Of a stretch of 64,000 bases of DNA, positions 44,682 through 52,916 are shown piece by piece. The stretch covers positions 1 through 64,000 of the forward strand of contig JAFRJB010000078.1 of assembly GCA_017432485.1 (NCBI GenBank). The letters are read 5' to 3'. Numbering within the stretch: position 1 is the stretch's first letter; each line of letters begins with the position of its first letter. The notes beneath the pieces are model-generated. The model ran no database searches, had not been told where the DNA came from, and was given only the letters and a program-made list of their open reading frames with translations. The position numbers and the translations under genes were made by a program. This stretch comes from Clostridia bacterium. GTDB taxonomy: Bacteria > Bacillota > Clostridia > Oscillospirales > Acutalibacteraceae.

Positions 44682-45080
44682 CTAATAAATATTATTCTTT
44701 GTGATGTCATTTTCAAAGCCGCAGTTTTTGCAAACAAATCGGTCTTTTGCGCTTTCAAAGCCCTCTTGCACATTGAGATACGCATCGCAATCATCGCAAA
44801 ACCAAAATACCATTCCTTTTCGCAATGACTTTTGAGATAACTGATAGCGACACTCTAAACAATTCCACACTTTTGTGTGTTTATTGTAAACCATCGATCC
44901 CCTGCAATTCGGACAAATGCGGTGCTTTTTGATTTTGGAGAAACTCCAACTGTTCATTCTCGGTTCATCCGGTGACAATATCGCTTTTGTTCCGCAGTAC
45001 GGGCAAACCAGTTTTTCACTATACATCGCTGTTTCAAATTCAGCACCGCAATTTGGGCATTTGCTTTTGCATTCTTTCAT
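44682..45080 (-). CDS. Multi-zinc-ribbon protein
   Basis: 132 residues from ATG 45080; an upstream TTG (45122) lies inside the preceding gene. Three zinc-ribbon units are visible: CPNCGAEF...CPYCG, CPNCRG...CLECR and FCDDCD...CKNCG. Likely a small nucleic-acid- or protein-binding protein; no enzymatic domain. It follows the 72-residue gene by ten bases and is probably cotranscribed with it. Confidence 0.72.
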   Translation of the reverse strand: MKECKSKCPNCGAEFETAMYSEKLVCPYCGTKAILSPDEPRMNSWSFSKIKKHRICPNCRGSMVYNKHTKVWNCLECRYQLSQKSLRKGMVFWFCDDCDAYLNVQEGFESAKDRFVCKNCGFENDITKNNIY

Positions 45081-45090
45081 CGTATTCTCA

Positions 45091-45309
45091 CTAACCTTTC
45101 GCAATAATTTCGTGTTTGACAAGTCCGCGCTTGCCGGTCAAATCGTTAAAGGTTTCTTCATCTGTACCGAGTTCCACGGTATAGTATGACTTCGGCTGAC
45201 CTTTGACGGTGTCATACCCGATTCTCAAATCATACGAGATTTTTTTATCATAAGCCATCTCAAGATATTTGACAGCTTTATAAATGCTTTTCACTTTGAT
45301 TTTTATCAT
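45091..45309 (-). CDS. Small unknown protein (72 residues)
   Basis: MIKIKVKSIYKAVKYLEMAYDK at the N-terminus, then beta strands and TGKRGLVKHE. GGAGG precedes the ATG. Soluble, alpha/beta, not recognised. Confidence 0.65.
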   Translation of the reverse strand: MIKIKVKSIYKAVKYLEMAYDKKISYDLRIGYDTVKGQPKSYYTVELGTDEETFNDLTGKRGLVKHEIIAKG

Positions 45310-45341
45310 ATGTATTCCTCCAAATTGTAATTATTAACAGC

Positions 45342-45545
45342 CTATTCTATTTCAATCACTTCATAATCCTGCGGTTCAAACTCATCCTCGTCATAGTCAT
45401 AGTCCCCTGGATTAGAAAGATTTAATATTTCAGCACCCTCCCTTTCACAGGACTGCATATATAAACCGTACTCATCTGCAGCTTCATAAGAACTGAATTC
45501 TTCATCCTCTTCTTCGCCCGCGTAAATAATTTTAAAAATAGACAT
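45342..45545 (-). CDS. Small acidic unknown protein (67 residues)
   Basis: Start at ATG 45545 after GGAGGTG. Very acidic, with YAGEEEDEEFSSYEAADEYG and DYDYDEDEFEPQDYEVIE. The composition resembles DNA-mimic or anti-restriction proteins but also many ordinary small Clostridial proteins; no family is recognised. Confidence 0.6.
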   Translation of the reverse strand: MSIFKIIYAGEEEDEEFSSYEAADEYGLYMQSCEREGAEILNLSNPGDYDYDEDEFEPQDYEVIEIE

Positions 45546-45573
45546 GATAACACCTCCGTTATCCAATTAATAA

Positions 45574-46029
45574 TCAACCAATTTTTCGATTTGGGAAAGG
45601 AATAACAACACTATCATTATTACTCATATTAACTGGGGACTGTTTTTCTAGAATAACCAAGGGATTAGTAACACATTCGGATTTTTTGCCACGAATATTC
45701 GTTCGAGATGATTCGATGCTTCTAATTGCTTTCATTTGCATTCTATTCCTTACAACGGGCAATACATACTCTTTCAAAAAATTATGAACAAGTATTTCTG
45801 CTACAGAGATAACATTACCAACCAAAAAATCATGAACAGTTTGATTATTTGAAGTATTCTGACCTAAACCCGCAGAGGAATCAGGTCCATAATATCGCTT
45901 CGGATTTGCAAATTGTACTTGAATCTTACCCTTCTCTCTGATGCCGCCCGAACTAACCACTTGTCCACTCGCGGGTTCAGGTATTTCAACAATATACTTA
46001 ATCTTTTTCTCTGTTGTTTCGTTCTTCAT
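45574..46029 (-). CDS. Unknown partner of the 490-residue HTH protein
   Basis: 151 residues, no recognised domain. The N-terminal part is polar with VEIPEPASGQVVSSGG; a helical segment TVHDFLVGNVISVAEILVHNFLKEYVLPVV follows. TTTGGAGG precedes the ATG. It is separated from the HTH gene by a strong hairpin at 46101-46131, so it may be expressed separately. Confidence 0.55.
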   Translation of the reverse strand: MKNETTEKKIKYIVEIPEPASGQVVSSGGIREKGKIQVQFANPKRYYGPDSSAGLGQNTSNNQTVHDFLVGNVISVAEILVHNFLKEYVLPVVRNRMQMKAIRSIESSRTNIRGKKSECVTNPLVILEKQSPVNMSNNDSVVIPFPNRKIG

Positions 46030-46100
46030 TATAATTCCTCCAAAAAAATATTATAAATAATTACTGGAAGAAATTATCACATTTTTAAAAACAAGTCAAC

Positions 46101-46131
46101 AAAAAACGGGACTAAAATAGTCCCGTTTTTT
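46101..46131 (-). terminator. Bidirectional terminator
   Basis: Perfect 14-bp arms AAAAAACGGGACTA / TAGTCCCGTTTTTT, just after the HTH gene's stop. Confidence 0.85.
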
Positions 46132-46134
46132 TAC

Positions 46135-47607
46135 TTAATCTAATATTCCTTTGATTGAACCTATCTTTTTTTTCACTCTGCACACTTCTTGGATGTCATT
46201 AAAACCTAATTCAAATGCATCATATAAATCTTGTAACGAAATGTTAACTCTATCCCCGTCCGGTAGAACAAACTCTACTGCATCCACGGTTGCAATCATA
46301 TTTTCACCGTCAAATTCACACTCAAACTCTTTTTCAACTTTAAAGAATTCACATACTCGATCACAATCATCATAAATATAGTCTAATCGCCTTATAAACT
46401 CTTTTCGATTAGCAAGGTCGTCTTTTAATGATTCACTTAATTCTCTTAAGTGTCTAAATGAGTGCAGTCGAATTTGTAGTAGCATTTTTTGTTCTATTTT
46501 TGTCGTTTCAATTTCCTTCTCTAATGCTTCAAAAGAACTATAGCATTTCAAAACTTTATTATCGTACTTCAAATATGTGTTTTTATAATCTTGGTCAGAC
46601 ATATATCGATGCATAAACTCGCTCTTTTCATACACTAAAAGGCTGACATTTGAACCTATGCTTTCATAAAAATAATACTCACTATATTCCGGAACTTCAT
46701 AATTAAATGTTTCTGCAAAAACACATAGTGAATCATTTTTTATTTTTGCACTGATTCGTTCTATATAATTTTTTGTGTCATTTAAAATGGACAGTAATCG
46801 ATTTGTTTCTGTTTTCACCAAACGAGATAATTCAACAAAAAATATTTTAAAAACACCGGTTTCTTGTAAAGAATTATAGCAGCATAATTGATCTTCTTTG
46901 TGGAACTCCAGTCCTGTCAATGAATTGAAATTATTTACAACTGATAGTCTGTGTACTTTTCTTTTTTTTACATCTTTAATCACCATATGGCTCTTACAAC
47001 ACAATCTATCTCTACTATACTGCGTAGCAAGAGAACCATATTGGTCTCCGAATAGAATATCCGTAGAAATAGTAGTATCTGTAAAAAAATTGTCTATATT
47101 GATCTTCTTTTTTGATTTTTCTTTGGATGCGACTGCTTTTCTATGGTGGATGATATCAAGATTTGTAAAACCATTATTATATAATTCTGTATTTATTTCT
47201 TCTATTGTTACTCGTCTGTATGGTTGCACATCTCGAGAATTCTTTTCAAGCATTTCTATGAAAAGTTTATCTCTATCATCTGCCTCATTTAACATATACA
47301 TATTCGGATATTTATTCAAAGCAATATTCGTTTCTTCAGCATTCATCCCAACTACCAAACAAATAGCTATGATACAATCACGATGCTTCGTGGGTTTATT
47401 TAGATTTAATACCTTTCTGAACATTTCATAGCTTATTCCTAAACTCGTTGCTAATTCTCTTGTAGACATAACTTCTTCGCAGGACTTATCAGCTAACATT
47501 TTTCTTTTAGCTTTTACATATTCCGCAAAACTTTGATAGACTTCTTCTTTATTATTCTCGACTTTTTTGCTAGTAGATATGGCTTTGATATTATTACTTT
47601 CTCCCAT
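46135..47607 (-). CDS. HTH-domain protein of unknown class (490 residues)
   Basis: An N-terminal Xre-like HTH (STRELATSLGISYEMFRKVLN, about 48-68, with a following KPTKHRD segment) is joined to about 400 residues with no recognised domain, containing several cysteines and a helical C-terminal half. AGGAGAAAG precedes ATG 47607. The size and fusion to an HTH suggest a regulator-sensor or a self-regulated effector. A similar AGTCCC-type hairpin lies upstream at about 47660-47690. Confidence 0.6.
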   Translation of the reverse strand: MGESNNIKAISTSKKVENNKEEVYQSFAEYVKAKRKMLADKSCEEVMSTRELATSLGISYEMFRKVLNLNKPTKHRDCIIAICLVVGMNAEETNIALNKYPNMYMLNEADDRDKLFIEMLEKNSRDVQPYRRVTIEEINTELYNNGFTNLDIIHHRKAVASKEKSKKKINIDNFFTDTTISTDILFGDQYGSLATQYSRDRLCCKSHMVIKDVKKRKVHRLSVVNNFNSLTGLEFHKEDQLCCYNSLQETGVFKIFFVELSRLVKTETNRLLSILNDTKNYIERISAKIKNDSLCVFAETFNYEVPEYSEYYFYESIGSNVSLLVYEKSEFMHRYMSDQDYKNTYLKYDNKVLKCYSSFEALEKEIETTKIEQKMLLQIRLHSFRHLRELSESLKDDLANRKEFIRRLDYIYDDCDRVCEFFKVEKEFECEFDGENMIATVDAVEFVLPDGDRVNISLQDLYDAFELGFNDIQEVCRVKKKIGSIKGILD

Positions 47608-48270
47608 GACATGCTTTCTCCTATTAATTTACAACTAGTATATCACAAGCGTATAAAAAAAGGAACTAAAACAGTCCCAAAAAAGCATTTTTCTATTTTA
47701 AATATTAATTATTCTAGTTCGCTACCTCTTTTCATAAAGTTATACAATTAAATCCATTTTAGATACACCCATTCTATCGGAGAACGGTCCTTTAGCTGCT
47801 GAATCGATAGAATTAGAAAAGAAATCTTTTCAAGAATAATTTGAGATCCCCAGATCTTATCAACCAAGGTAGCGAGTCACTCGCCTTCTCATGCTCATTC
47901 TAATGCCCTTTTTAGGGCATTTTCTTTTTTGGCATATAAAAACCTCTTATAATCAATGTGATATATCCGCACCGCTATGGGGTTGGAAAATTAGATCTCA
48001 GATTTTTGCGTTTTTTGAGGATTTTTTTGTGCTTATTAAACATAGAATAGCGTTCTTTTATTATGAAAAATAAACAGAAATTTGTCGAAAATAGAGATTT
48101 GAGGACGCGGTCAACTTCGGACTATATTGCCCATTTTGAGGCTTAAATGAGTACATTTTAAGGAACCGGCATGTCTTCGCAGGCATTAGCGTTCGTTTCA
48201 TTGTAAACATTAAACAACAGGAATTGGAAACTATTGGTAATAGTGCTGAATTGTTCGTCTAATCTTGACA
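47608..48270. other. Long intergenic junction region
   Basis: No intact gene. It holds a plus-strand terminator (47901-47928) and a short minus-strand peptide remnant (47750-47830, SIDSAAKGPFSDRMGVSKMD). The right end abuts the spoVAD fragment, so a deletion or insertion junction lies near 48250-48270. Confidence 0.55.
47901..47928 (+). terminator. Intrinsic terminator
   Basis: AATGCCCT (47901-47908) pairs with AGGGCATT (47913-47920), followed by TTCTTTTTT. Confidence 0.75.
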
Positions 48271-48672
48271 ATGGCACCTGCCGCGGCGCGCACCATTGCA
48301 GGGATTGTGGAAGATTTAAAGGGTGACTTGAGCGATTTTGACCGCATTGTTACGGGTGACCTCGGGCATATCGGCAGCGATATTCTCTACAAGTACCTGG
48401 CGCGCGAATATCACTTAGATATTCAGTCACTTCACGATGACTGCGGCAAGCTCATCTTCGCGCGCGAAGCGCAGGATGTGCACGGCGGCGGCTCAGGCGC
48501 AGGTTGCTGCGCCTCCATGCTCTGCGCCCACTTCCTGGGCGCCCTCGCCGCAGGCGACCTCAAAAGGATACTCTTTGTGCCCACCGGCGCCCTACTCTCG
48601 GCAGCCACAGTTAAACAAGGCAGAACAATACCAAGCGTGGCACACGCGGTCATCCTCGAAAGTAAGCAATAG
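48271..48672 (+). pseudogene. spoVAD: spoVAD 3' remnant (stage V sporulation protein AD)
   Basis: 133 residues beginning MAPAAARTIAGIVEDL and containing DRIVTGDLGHIGSDIL, DCGKLIFAREAQDVHGGGSG and ILFVPTGALLS, which match the C-terminal 40 percent of SpoVAD, the thiolase-like dipicolinate-binding protein of spore DPA import. The N-terminal ~200 residues are absent; an in-frame stop lies at 48247-48249. No spoVAC or spoVAE flanks it. It shows that the lineage sporulates or did so. Confidence 0.85.
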
Positions 48673-48747
48673 TTCAGCCAACAAGCAACAGGTAACAGAA
48701 AACAGGGGCGTATAGCATCCCATCCGCCCGAAAGGATAATTATTACT

Positions 48748-48894
48748 ATGGAAAAAATAATCAAAATGATCAACCTTAATAAATACCTCACCGCCATCCG
48801 CGCGGCAAACGCCCTGCACACCGCCACCTATGTGGCAGTCGCTACCCTCACCCTACTCAAAGTAGTGCGGGTATATAAAGCAATGGCGAAATAG
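48748..48894 (+). CDS. Small protein with a hydrophobic segment (48 residues)
   Basis: MEKIIKMINLNKYLTAIRAA then NALHTATYVAVATLTLLKVVRVYKAMAK. AAAGGAT lies 11 bases upstream of the ATG. One possible membrane-spanning segment. It occupies the position where a spoVA-type gene might be expected after spoVAD but does not resemble SpoVAE. Confidence 0.45.
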   Translation: MEKIIKMINLNKYLTAIRAANALHTATYVAVATLTLLKVVRVYKAMAK

Positions 48895-49088
48895 TGAAAC
48901 ACAAAAACGAAAAGCAAGAAGTAAAGCAAAACCACTTAACTCTCTGCTTTTTCCCCCACACGATTTCCAGTCGTGCTTCTTTACTATTCTATTTCCAAGT
49001 TGAGTATTCTTGCATAGTGTGGTATGATGAATACAGAAACCCGATGGCGCGGGATATTTCGGTAAAATGGTAAAGGAGAAGTGGTATT

Positions 49089-49385
49089 ATGGATTATATG
49101 GGTATGACACAAGAAGAAGTGCAAAAAGATATTGAGCGCATGCAGAGGGAACTGCAAGAGCGCTTGGAGAAGATGACACCCGAAGAGCGCGCGGCAGCAG
49201 AAGCGAAGGCGCAGCAAGCCATGCGCGAAGATGATGCCGCTCTCCAAAAGTTGATAGAAGATGCTACCAAAGTAGCAGCAGATGTCTCGTCCGGCGCAGC
49301 CACCAAGCCGAAGTTCTGCGGCAACTGCGGTGCCCCCGCCGGCACCGGCAACTTCTGCGAATTCTGCGGCCGCCCCCTTTCTTAA
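49089..49385 (+). CDS. Coiled-coil protein with C-terminal zinc ribbon
   Basis: 98 residues. A Glu/Lys/Gln-rich helical part (about 7-65) is followed by FCGNCGAPAGTGNFCEFCG, a two-CxxC zinc ribbon, at 76-94. AAAGGAG precedes the ATG. Typical of small bacterial zinc-ribbon proteins of unknown function. Confidence 0.75.
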   Translation: MDYMGMTQEEVQKDIERMQRELQERLEKMTPEERAAAEAKAQQAMREDDAALQKLIEDATKVAADVSSGAATKPKFCGNCGAPAGTGNFCEFCGRPLS

Positions 49386-49394
49386 AACAAACCC

Positions 49395-49427
49395 AACCGC
49401 CGACAGTGTCGGCGGTTGTTGTTTTTT
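49395..49427 (+). terminator. Terminator of zinc-ribbon gene
   Basis: AACCGCCGACA / TGTCGGCGGTT with a one-base loop, then TGTTGTTTTTT. Confidence 0.85.
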
Positions 49428-49445
49428 GTGTTGACACCATGCAAC

Positions 49446-49473
49446 TTGACAATTCGGTCGGTTGAGTTATAAT
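49446..49473 (+). promoter_or_regulatory. Consensus promoter of the large structured RNA
   Basis: TTGACA (49446-49451) and TATAAT (49468-49473), 16-base spacer, both perfect. A second TTGACA lies at 49431-49436. Confidence 0.82.
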
Positions 49474-49479
49474 AGAATT

Positions 49480-49811
49480 GTTAAGTGTGTTATGTTAAAG
49501 ATAGGAAAGCCGTTTAAAGAGTTCGACGAGATAAGCTGGAGATGACCGAGTTCCTAACACTTCACTTAACAGACAAAACTGTAACCCATTGATACTATCA
49601 AAAATGACAAAAATTCTCGTTACATTTTTGAGAACCCATGGATTGACTCCGGGAGTTATCACTCTTTTGTGGTGAGTTCGATTGCTGTATGAATGCTTTA
49701 CACCATACTACATTAAACAATGGATTATTTCTATTGTTTTTGTTGTTATGTGTGTAAAGCGGCTAATTTGGATCAATTCAGTCCGTACACACATAAGTGT
49801 ATGGACTTTTT
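49480..49811 (+). ncRNA. Candidate large structured RNA (~330 nt)
   Basis: A perfect promoter leads into about 330 bases with no ORF and much pairing potential: AAGTGT...AACACTT closing the 5' domain (49483-49568), CCCATTG/CCATGG-type pairs, CTTTACAC/GTGTGTAAAG (about 49699-49757), and a terminal GTCC-gt-ACAC...GTGT-at-GGAC hairpin (49781-49806) followed by TTTTT. Expression upstream of a miniprotein gene suggests a stand-alone RNA with readthrough. The class is not identified; comparison with raiA-type and other large Firmicute RNA families is the obvious test. Confidence 0.6.
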
Positions 49812-49841
49812 ATTATGATCCGGATTGGTAGGTGAGAAAGA

Positions 49842-49994
49842 ATGTCAAAGAAGTGTTCAGGGAAGACACATACAAAATCGCAAATGAATCATCACGCGAA
49901 TCAAAAGAACCCTAATAATTCAGCGTATAAGGCAGCGATGAATAATCGCGCCAATCAGATTAATCCTAATAACGCTAAAACAAAGAGTAAATAA
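49842..49994 (+). CDS. Asn-rich basic miniprotein (50 residues)
   Basis: MSKKCSGKTHTKSQMNHHAN, then QKNPNNSAYKAAMNNRANQINPNN and a Lys-rich end. It has two NPNN repeats with an intervening NNRANQ. GGTGAG lies five bases upstream. From memory, miniproteins with this NPNN...NNRANQ pattern recur in Clostridia. No cysteine-motif, signal or membrane segment. It lies 30 bases after the RNA terminator. Confidence 0.65.
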   Translation: MSKKCSGKTHTKSQMNHHANQKNPNNSAYKAAMNNRANQINPNNAKTKSK

Positions 49995-50000
49995 CACACA

Positions 50001-50036
50001 CCGCCGACAGGGTATTTCCTGTCGGCGGTTCTTTTG
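50001..50036. terminator. Bidirectional terminator between miniprotein and cupin 2
   Basis: CCGCCGACAGG / CCTGTCGGCGG with a six-base loop and TTCTTTTG. Confidence 0.85.
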
Positions 50037-50037
50037 C

Positions 50038-50472
50038 TTAATACTCAGCTTTGTCTGAATCCTCTTTAGTCTTGTGGACAGTCCCAAACGGGTGGTGCGG
50101 CGGGGCGTAAACCGAGAGGATTCTGAGCGGGCGGCTGCCCGCATTTTTGATATTGTGCCAGGTACCTGCCGGCACAATCACGGCATCGCCTTGGCGCACA
50201 AAGCGCTGCATGCCGAGCGCAGCGGCGCTCTCGCCCATCATCGTCAGCCCCGCGCCCTCTTCAATGAGCAGCAGTTGGTCGGTCGCCTTGTGCTGCTCAA
50301 GCCCCACTTCACTGCCGGGCGCAATGCTCATCAGAGTCACTTGCAGGTAGTCCCCTGTCCAAAACGCGGTTCTGAAATTGCGGTTTGCCCGCGCCTCACG
50401 GTGAGGCCTGAAAATGAGCGGTTGTTTGCCGTAGTCGGTCAGCGGCATGGCATTATTCATAGGTCTGTTCAT
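50038..50472 (-). CDS. Cupin domain protein, paralogue 2
   Basis: 144 residues, the sister of the 16977-17411 protein, with the same LEQHKATDQLLLIEEG and VPAGTWHNIKN metal-binding motifs and the same HPFGTVHKTKED tail. GGAGG lies ten bases before the in-frame ATG. Codon use here is more GC-rich than in copy 1, so the duplication is not recent or the copies have had different histories. Confidence 0.85.
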   Translation of the reverse strand: MNRPMNNAMPLTDYGKQPLIFRPHREARANRNFRTAFWTGDYLQVTLMSIAPGSEVGLEQHKATDQLLLIEEGAGLTMMGESAAALGMQRFVRQGDAVIVPAGTWHNIKNAGSRPLRILSVYAPPHHPFGTVHKTKEDSDKAEY

Positions 50473-50537
50473 TATACATTTACCTCCTCAAGATAAAAAA
50501 CCTAATCTCATTCTATGCCGCTCCGCCCTAAAAAGTG

Positions 50538-50575
50538 AACCGCCGACCGGGTATTCCCTGTCGGCGGTTCTTGTG
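50538..50575 (-). terminator. Hairpin downstream of alpha/beta hydrolase gene
   Basis: GAACCGCCGA / TCGGCGGTTC with inner GGG/CCC; it lies between the hydrolase stop and the cupin 2 promoter region. Confidence 0.7.
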
Positions 50576-50583
50576 TTGCTTAT

Positions 50584-51300
50584 TTACTTGCAGTATTTAT
50601 ATATTTCTTTGGCGGTGATTTGCCATTGGTCGCGCGGTAGGATGGTGGCTTCGCCATCGCCTTTTTGCTCGCCATAGGAGCCGAAATAGGCGTGGTTGCC
50701 GCCGCTGATTTTCACTGTTTTGTAATCTTTAGGCACCAGCGAAAAAGAGTCTTCCAGCGCCGTGCGGTCGAGCACTTTATCGTTCTCACCGTAAAGGTAC
50801 ACCACCGGGAACTTTGCTGCGCTCAAATCTTCAGAAGGATACGCCGCGAGCAAAAACAGCCCCGCATAATCTTCCAAATGCTTGGCGGCATGGTTTGCCG
50901 CCATCACTCCGCCGAGGGAGTGCCCGGCAAGGTAGTATTTTTCATAATCATACTGCGCGCGAATGGCATCTGCTTTATTTGCACCGAAGATAACGAGTTT
51001 GAGCGGCATTTTGAGTAAGAAGCAGTCAACTCCCTGCGCGGCGAGGGAGCGCATCAGCGGCACATATGCCGTTTCTTCCACTTTCCCGCCGGGGTAAAAG
51101 ATAAGCGCCTTATCTTCCCCGGGGCCGTCAAAACAATAGCCCTCTTTTATCTGCTTTACCGTAATGCTTTGGCTGCTCGCCATAAAGCTTTCAATATCTA
51201 CCGCCCGGTAATAGGTGTTGGCATATATCCCCACTGCAATGCCCAGCGCCACAAGCAGCCCCGCAAGGATTGCAAGGATAATTTTAGTTCGTTTCTTCAT
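50584..51300 (-). CDS. Membrane-anchored alpha/beta hydrolase
   Basis: 238 residues. An N-terminal uncleaved signal/anchor (about 7-29) precedes an alpha/beta-hydrolase domain: LIFYPGGKVE (oxyanion loop), the nucleophile elbow LAGHSLGGVMAA (Ser about 128), LYGENDKV (Asp region) and ISGGNHAYFG (His). Relatives are extracytoplasmic alpha/beta hydrolases of unknown substrate. GGTGGAG precedes the ATG; the gene follows the macrodomain gene by 31 bases. Confidence 0.85.
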   Translation of the reverse strand: MKKRTKIILAILAGLLVALGIAVGIYANTYYRAVDIESFMASSQSITVKQIKEGYCFDGPGEDKALIFYPGGKVEETAYVPLMRSLAAQGVDCFLLKMPLKLVIFGANKADAIRAQYDYEKYYLAGHSLGGVMAANHAAKHLEDYAGLFLLAAYPSEDLSAAKFPVVYLYGENDKVLDRTALEDSFSLVPKDYKTVKISGGNHAYFGSYGEQKGDGEATILPRDQWQITAKEIYKYCK

Positions 51301-51331
51301 TTCTCCACCCCTTTTAACATTCCATTACTAT

Positions 51332-51862
51332 TCAGATACTCTCAAAAGTGTTCAGCGCGGTTTGGTACTCTCGCCGGGAGAAAACACAAAGTAACACCTC
51401 TACATCAGCCTGCGGGTAATCCTTTTCAAATGCTTGATACGCTTTGCAGCAGAACTCTACAGATACGGCAACCGGGTTGGGAAGATTCCCGCCGAAGATG
51501 CCCGAACTAATCAGCGGAAAAGCAATGCTGTGAAAACCGTTTTCCATCAGCACTTTGAGCGAATTGTAGTAAGCCGCCTGCAATTCTTGAAAAGCCTCGG
51601 GCGTTTCACTGAAATTCGGACCAACCGCGTGAATAATGGCTTTCGCATTCGTAATCCCGAATGCCGGGGTGATTACGGCTTCACCGTCGCTCAGCGGGGT
51701 GTTGTATTGGTCGCAGGCTGCCTGCAGTTTGGCGTAGCCCGCCTTGGCAAAAATCGCGCCGCAAATTCCGCCGCCTGCGGCTAAATACCGGTTAGCGGCG
51801 TTGACAATCGCATCTGCCTGCTGTTCCACGGCAGAGCCTTGAATGAGTTTAATTGTGCTCAT
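51332..51862 (-). CDS. Macrodomain protein (ADP-ribose-processing)
   Basis: 176 residues covering one complete macrodomain: GSAVEQQADAIVNAANRYL, GGGICGAIFAKAG (loop 1), AIIHAVGPNF and AFPLISSGIFGGN (loop 2). It belongs to the YmdB/ALC1-like macrodomains that remove ADP-ribose or O-acetyl-ADP-ribose. ACGGAGG precedes the ATG. Such proteins reverse ADP-ribosylation, so it could counter ART toxins such as the DUF3990 protein, but no link is shown. Confidence 0.9.
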   Translation of the reverse strand: MSTIKLIQGSAVEQQADAIVNAANRYLAAGGGICGAIFAKAGYAKLQAACDQYNTPLSDGEAVITPAFGITNAKAIIHAVGPNFSETPEAFQELQAAYYNSLKVLMENGFHSIAFPLISSGIFGGNLPNPVAVSVEFCCKAYQAFEKDYPQADVEVLLCVFSRREYQTALNTFESI

Positions 51863-51941
51863 ACTTAACCTCCGTATGCTTTGAAAAACTTGATTTTATT
51901 ATACACGGTTTTTCTCCTGTATGCAATGGCACAGGCGCCTT

Positions 51942-51970
51942 TTGACAAGCAAACCAAAAACAGATATAAT
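51942..51970 (+). promoter_or_regulatory. Promoter of the TMEM175-like gene
   Basis: TTGACA (51942-51947) and TATAAT (51965-51970), 17-base spacer, both perfect. Confidence 0.82.
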
Positions 51971-52001
51971 GAAAATAGATTATAGTCAAAGGGGTAGCAC
52001 T

Positions 52002-52553
52002 ATGGAAAAAAATCGATTAGAAGCTTTTAGCGATGGTGTGCTCGCCATCATTATCACCATTATGGTTTTGGAACTCAAGCAGCCGGTCAGTGACGGGCTC
52101 AAAGACTTTTTGGCGCTCGGTCCCACCCTGCTTGCCTACTTTATCAGTTTCCTGTTTATCGCCATTTATTGGGTTAACCACCACCTGCTCTTTCAAAAGG
52201 CGCAGCAAATCAATGTTAAAATTTTGTGGTGCAATATTGCTTGGATGTTTGTGATGTCCTTTATCCCCTTTGCCACCGCTTGGGTCGGTACCTACCCGAC
52301 TTCGTGGGCGCCGCTGTCCGTCTATTTTGCGGATATGGCGCTGGCGTGCGTTGCCTTCCACCTGATGGCGGTTCTCATTGCGCACGAAAACGGCAATAAA
52401 TTCAAATTCGGTGTGCGCAACATTGTCAGCCTTATCACCTACTTTGGGGCGGCAATCTTCGGCGGCTTCTGCCCGATTGCGGCATTCATTATTGTGGCAC
52501 TGGTTTCCTGCTGGTGGATTATCCCCGAGAAGAAATACGGACTGAAAAAATAA
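52002..52553 (+). CDS. TMEM175-family (DUF1211) potassium channel protein
   Basis: 183 residues from ATG 52002, which follows AAAGGGG; the longer frame upstream includes the promoter. MEKNRLEAFSDGVLAIIITI gives the RxxxFSDG signature of TMEM175 channels in helix 1, followed by five more helices to about residue 175, the usual size of bacterial forms, which assemble as tetramers. Probably conducts K+ across the membrane. Confidence 0.88.
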   Translation: MEKNRLEAFSDGVLAIIITIMVLELKQPVSDGLKDFLALGPTLLAYFISFLFIAIYWVNHHLLFQKAQQINVKILWCNIAWMFVMSFIPFATAWVGTYPTSWAPLSVYFADMALACVAFHLMAVLIAHENGNKFKFGVRNIVSLITYFGAAIFGGFCPIAAFIIVALVSCWWIIPEKKYGLKK

Positions 52554-52567
52554 AAACACTTACAGAC

Positions 52568-52597
52568 AAAAGCGGCGAGTGAACACTCGCCGCTTTT
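52568..52597. terminator. GCGGCGAG-type bidirectional terminator
   Basis: AAAAGCGGCGAGTG / CACTCGCCGCTTTT with a two-base loop, between two convergent genes. Confidence 0.85.
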
Positions 52598-52610
52598 ACA
52601 TTAAACAAAT

Positions 52611-52916
52611 TCAATCCAATTCCACATATGCTACGGCGTAGAGTTTTCCCTCCTCCAATACAGACAACAAGATACCCCGGGTGCTCGGATACTGCGAAAA
52701 CAGCGCCTGAATTTGCGCCTTTGTGCCGCGCCACAACCACGCGCCCCAATCGACTTGGCGCTCCTCTATGAGATAATCTTTTGCTTTGGATAGCACTTCG
52801 CCGATACAGACAATTTCTTTGACTAACACTTTTTCAAAAGCCTCTGTTACATCGGCGGCGGAAAACCAATCGGTTTTGCATGTTTCGGAAACGGTTCCTA
52901 CCCAAACTTCATACAT
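52611..52916 (-). CDS. Unknown 101-residue protein in SAM-riboswitch operon
   Basis: No recognised domain; alpha/beta, with a Trp-rich middle (QVDWGAWLWRGTKAQIQAL) and LYAVAYVELD at the end. AAAGGAGG lies eight bases before the ATG, inside the end of the amidohydrolase gene, with which it overlaps by eight bases. It should share the riboswitch-controlled transcript. Confidence 0.65.
   Translation of the reverse strand: MYEVWVGTVSETCKTDWFSAADVTEAFEKVLVKEIVCIGEVLSKAKDYLIEERQVDWGAWLWRGTKAQIQALFSQYPSTRGILLSVLEEGKLYAVAYVELD

Noticed and set aside
47750-47830. Minus-strand peptide remnant SIDSAAKGPFSDRMGVSKMD
   Set aside because: Too short and with a stop just upstream; family not recognised, so not called as a pseudogene.
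48432-48827. Antisense frames over the spoVAD fragment
   Set aside because: Shadow frames in GC-rich sequence; the plus strand has clear SpoVAD homology.
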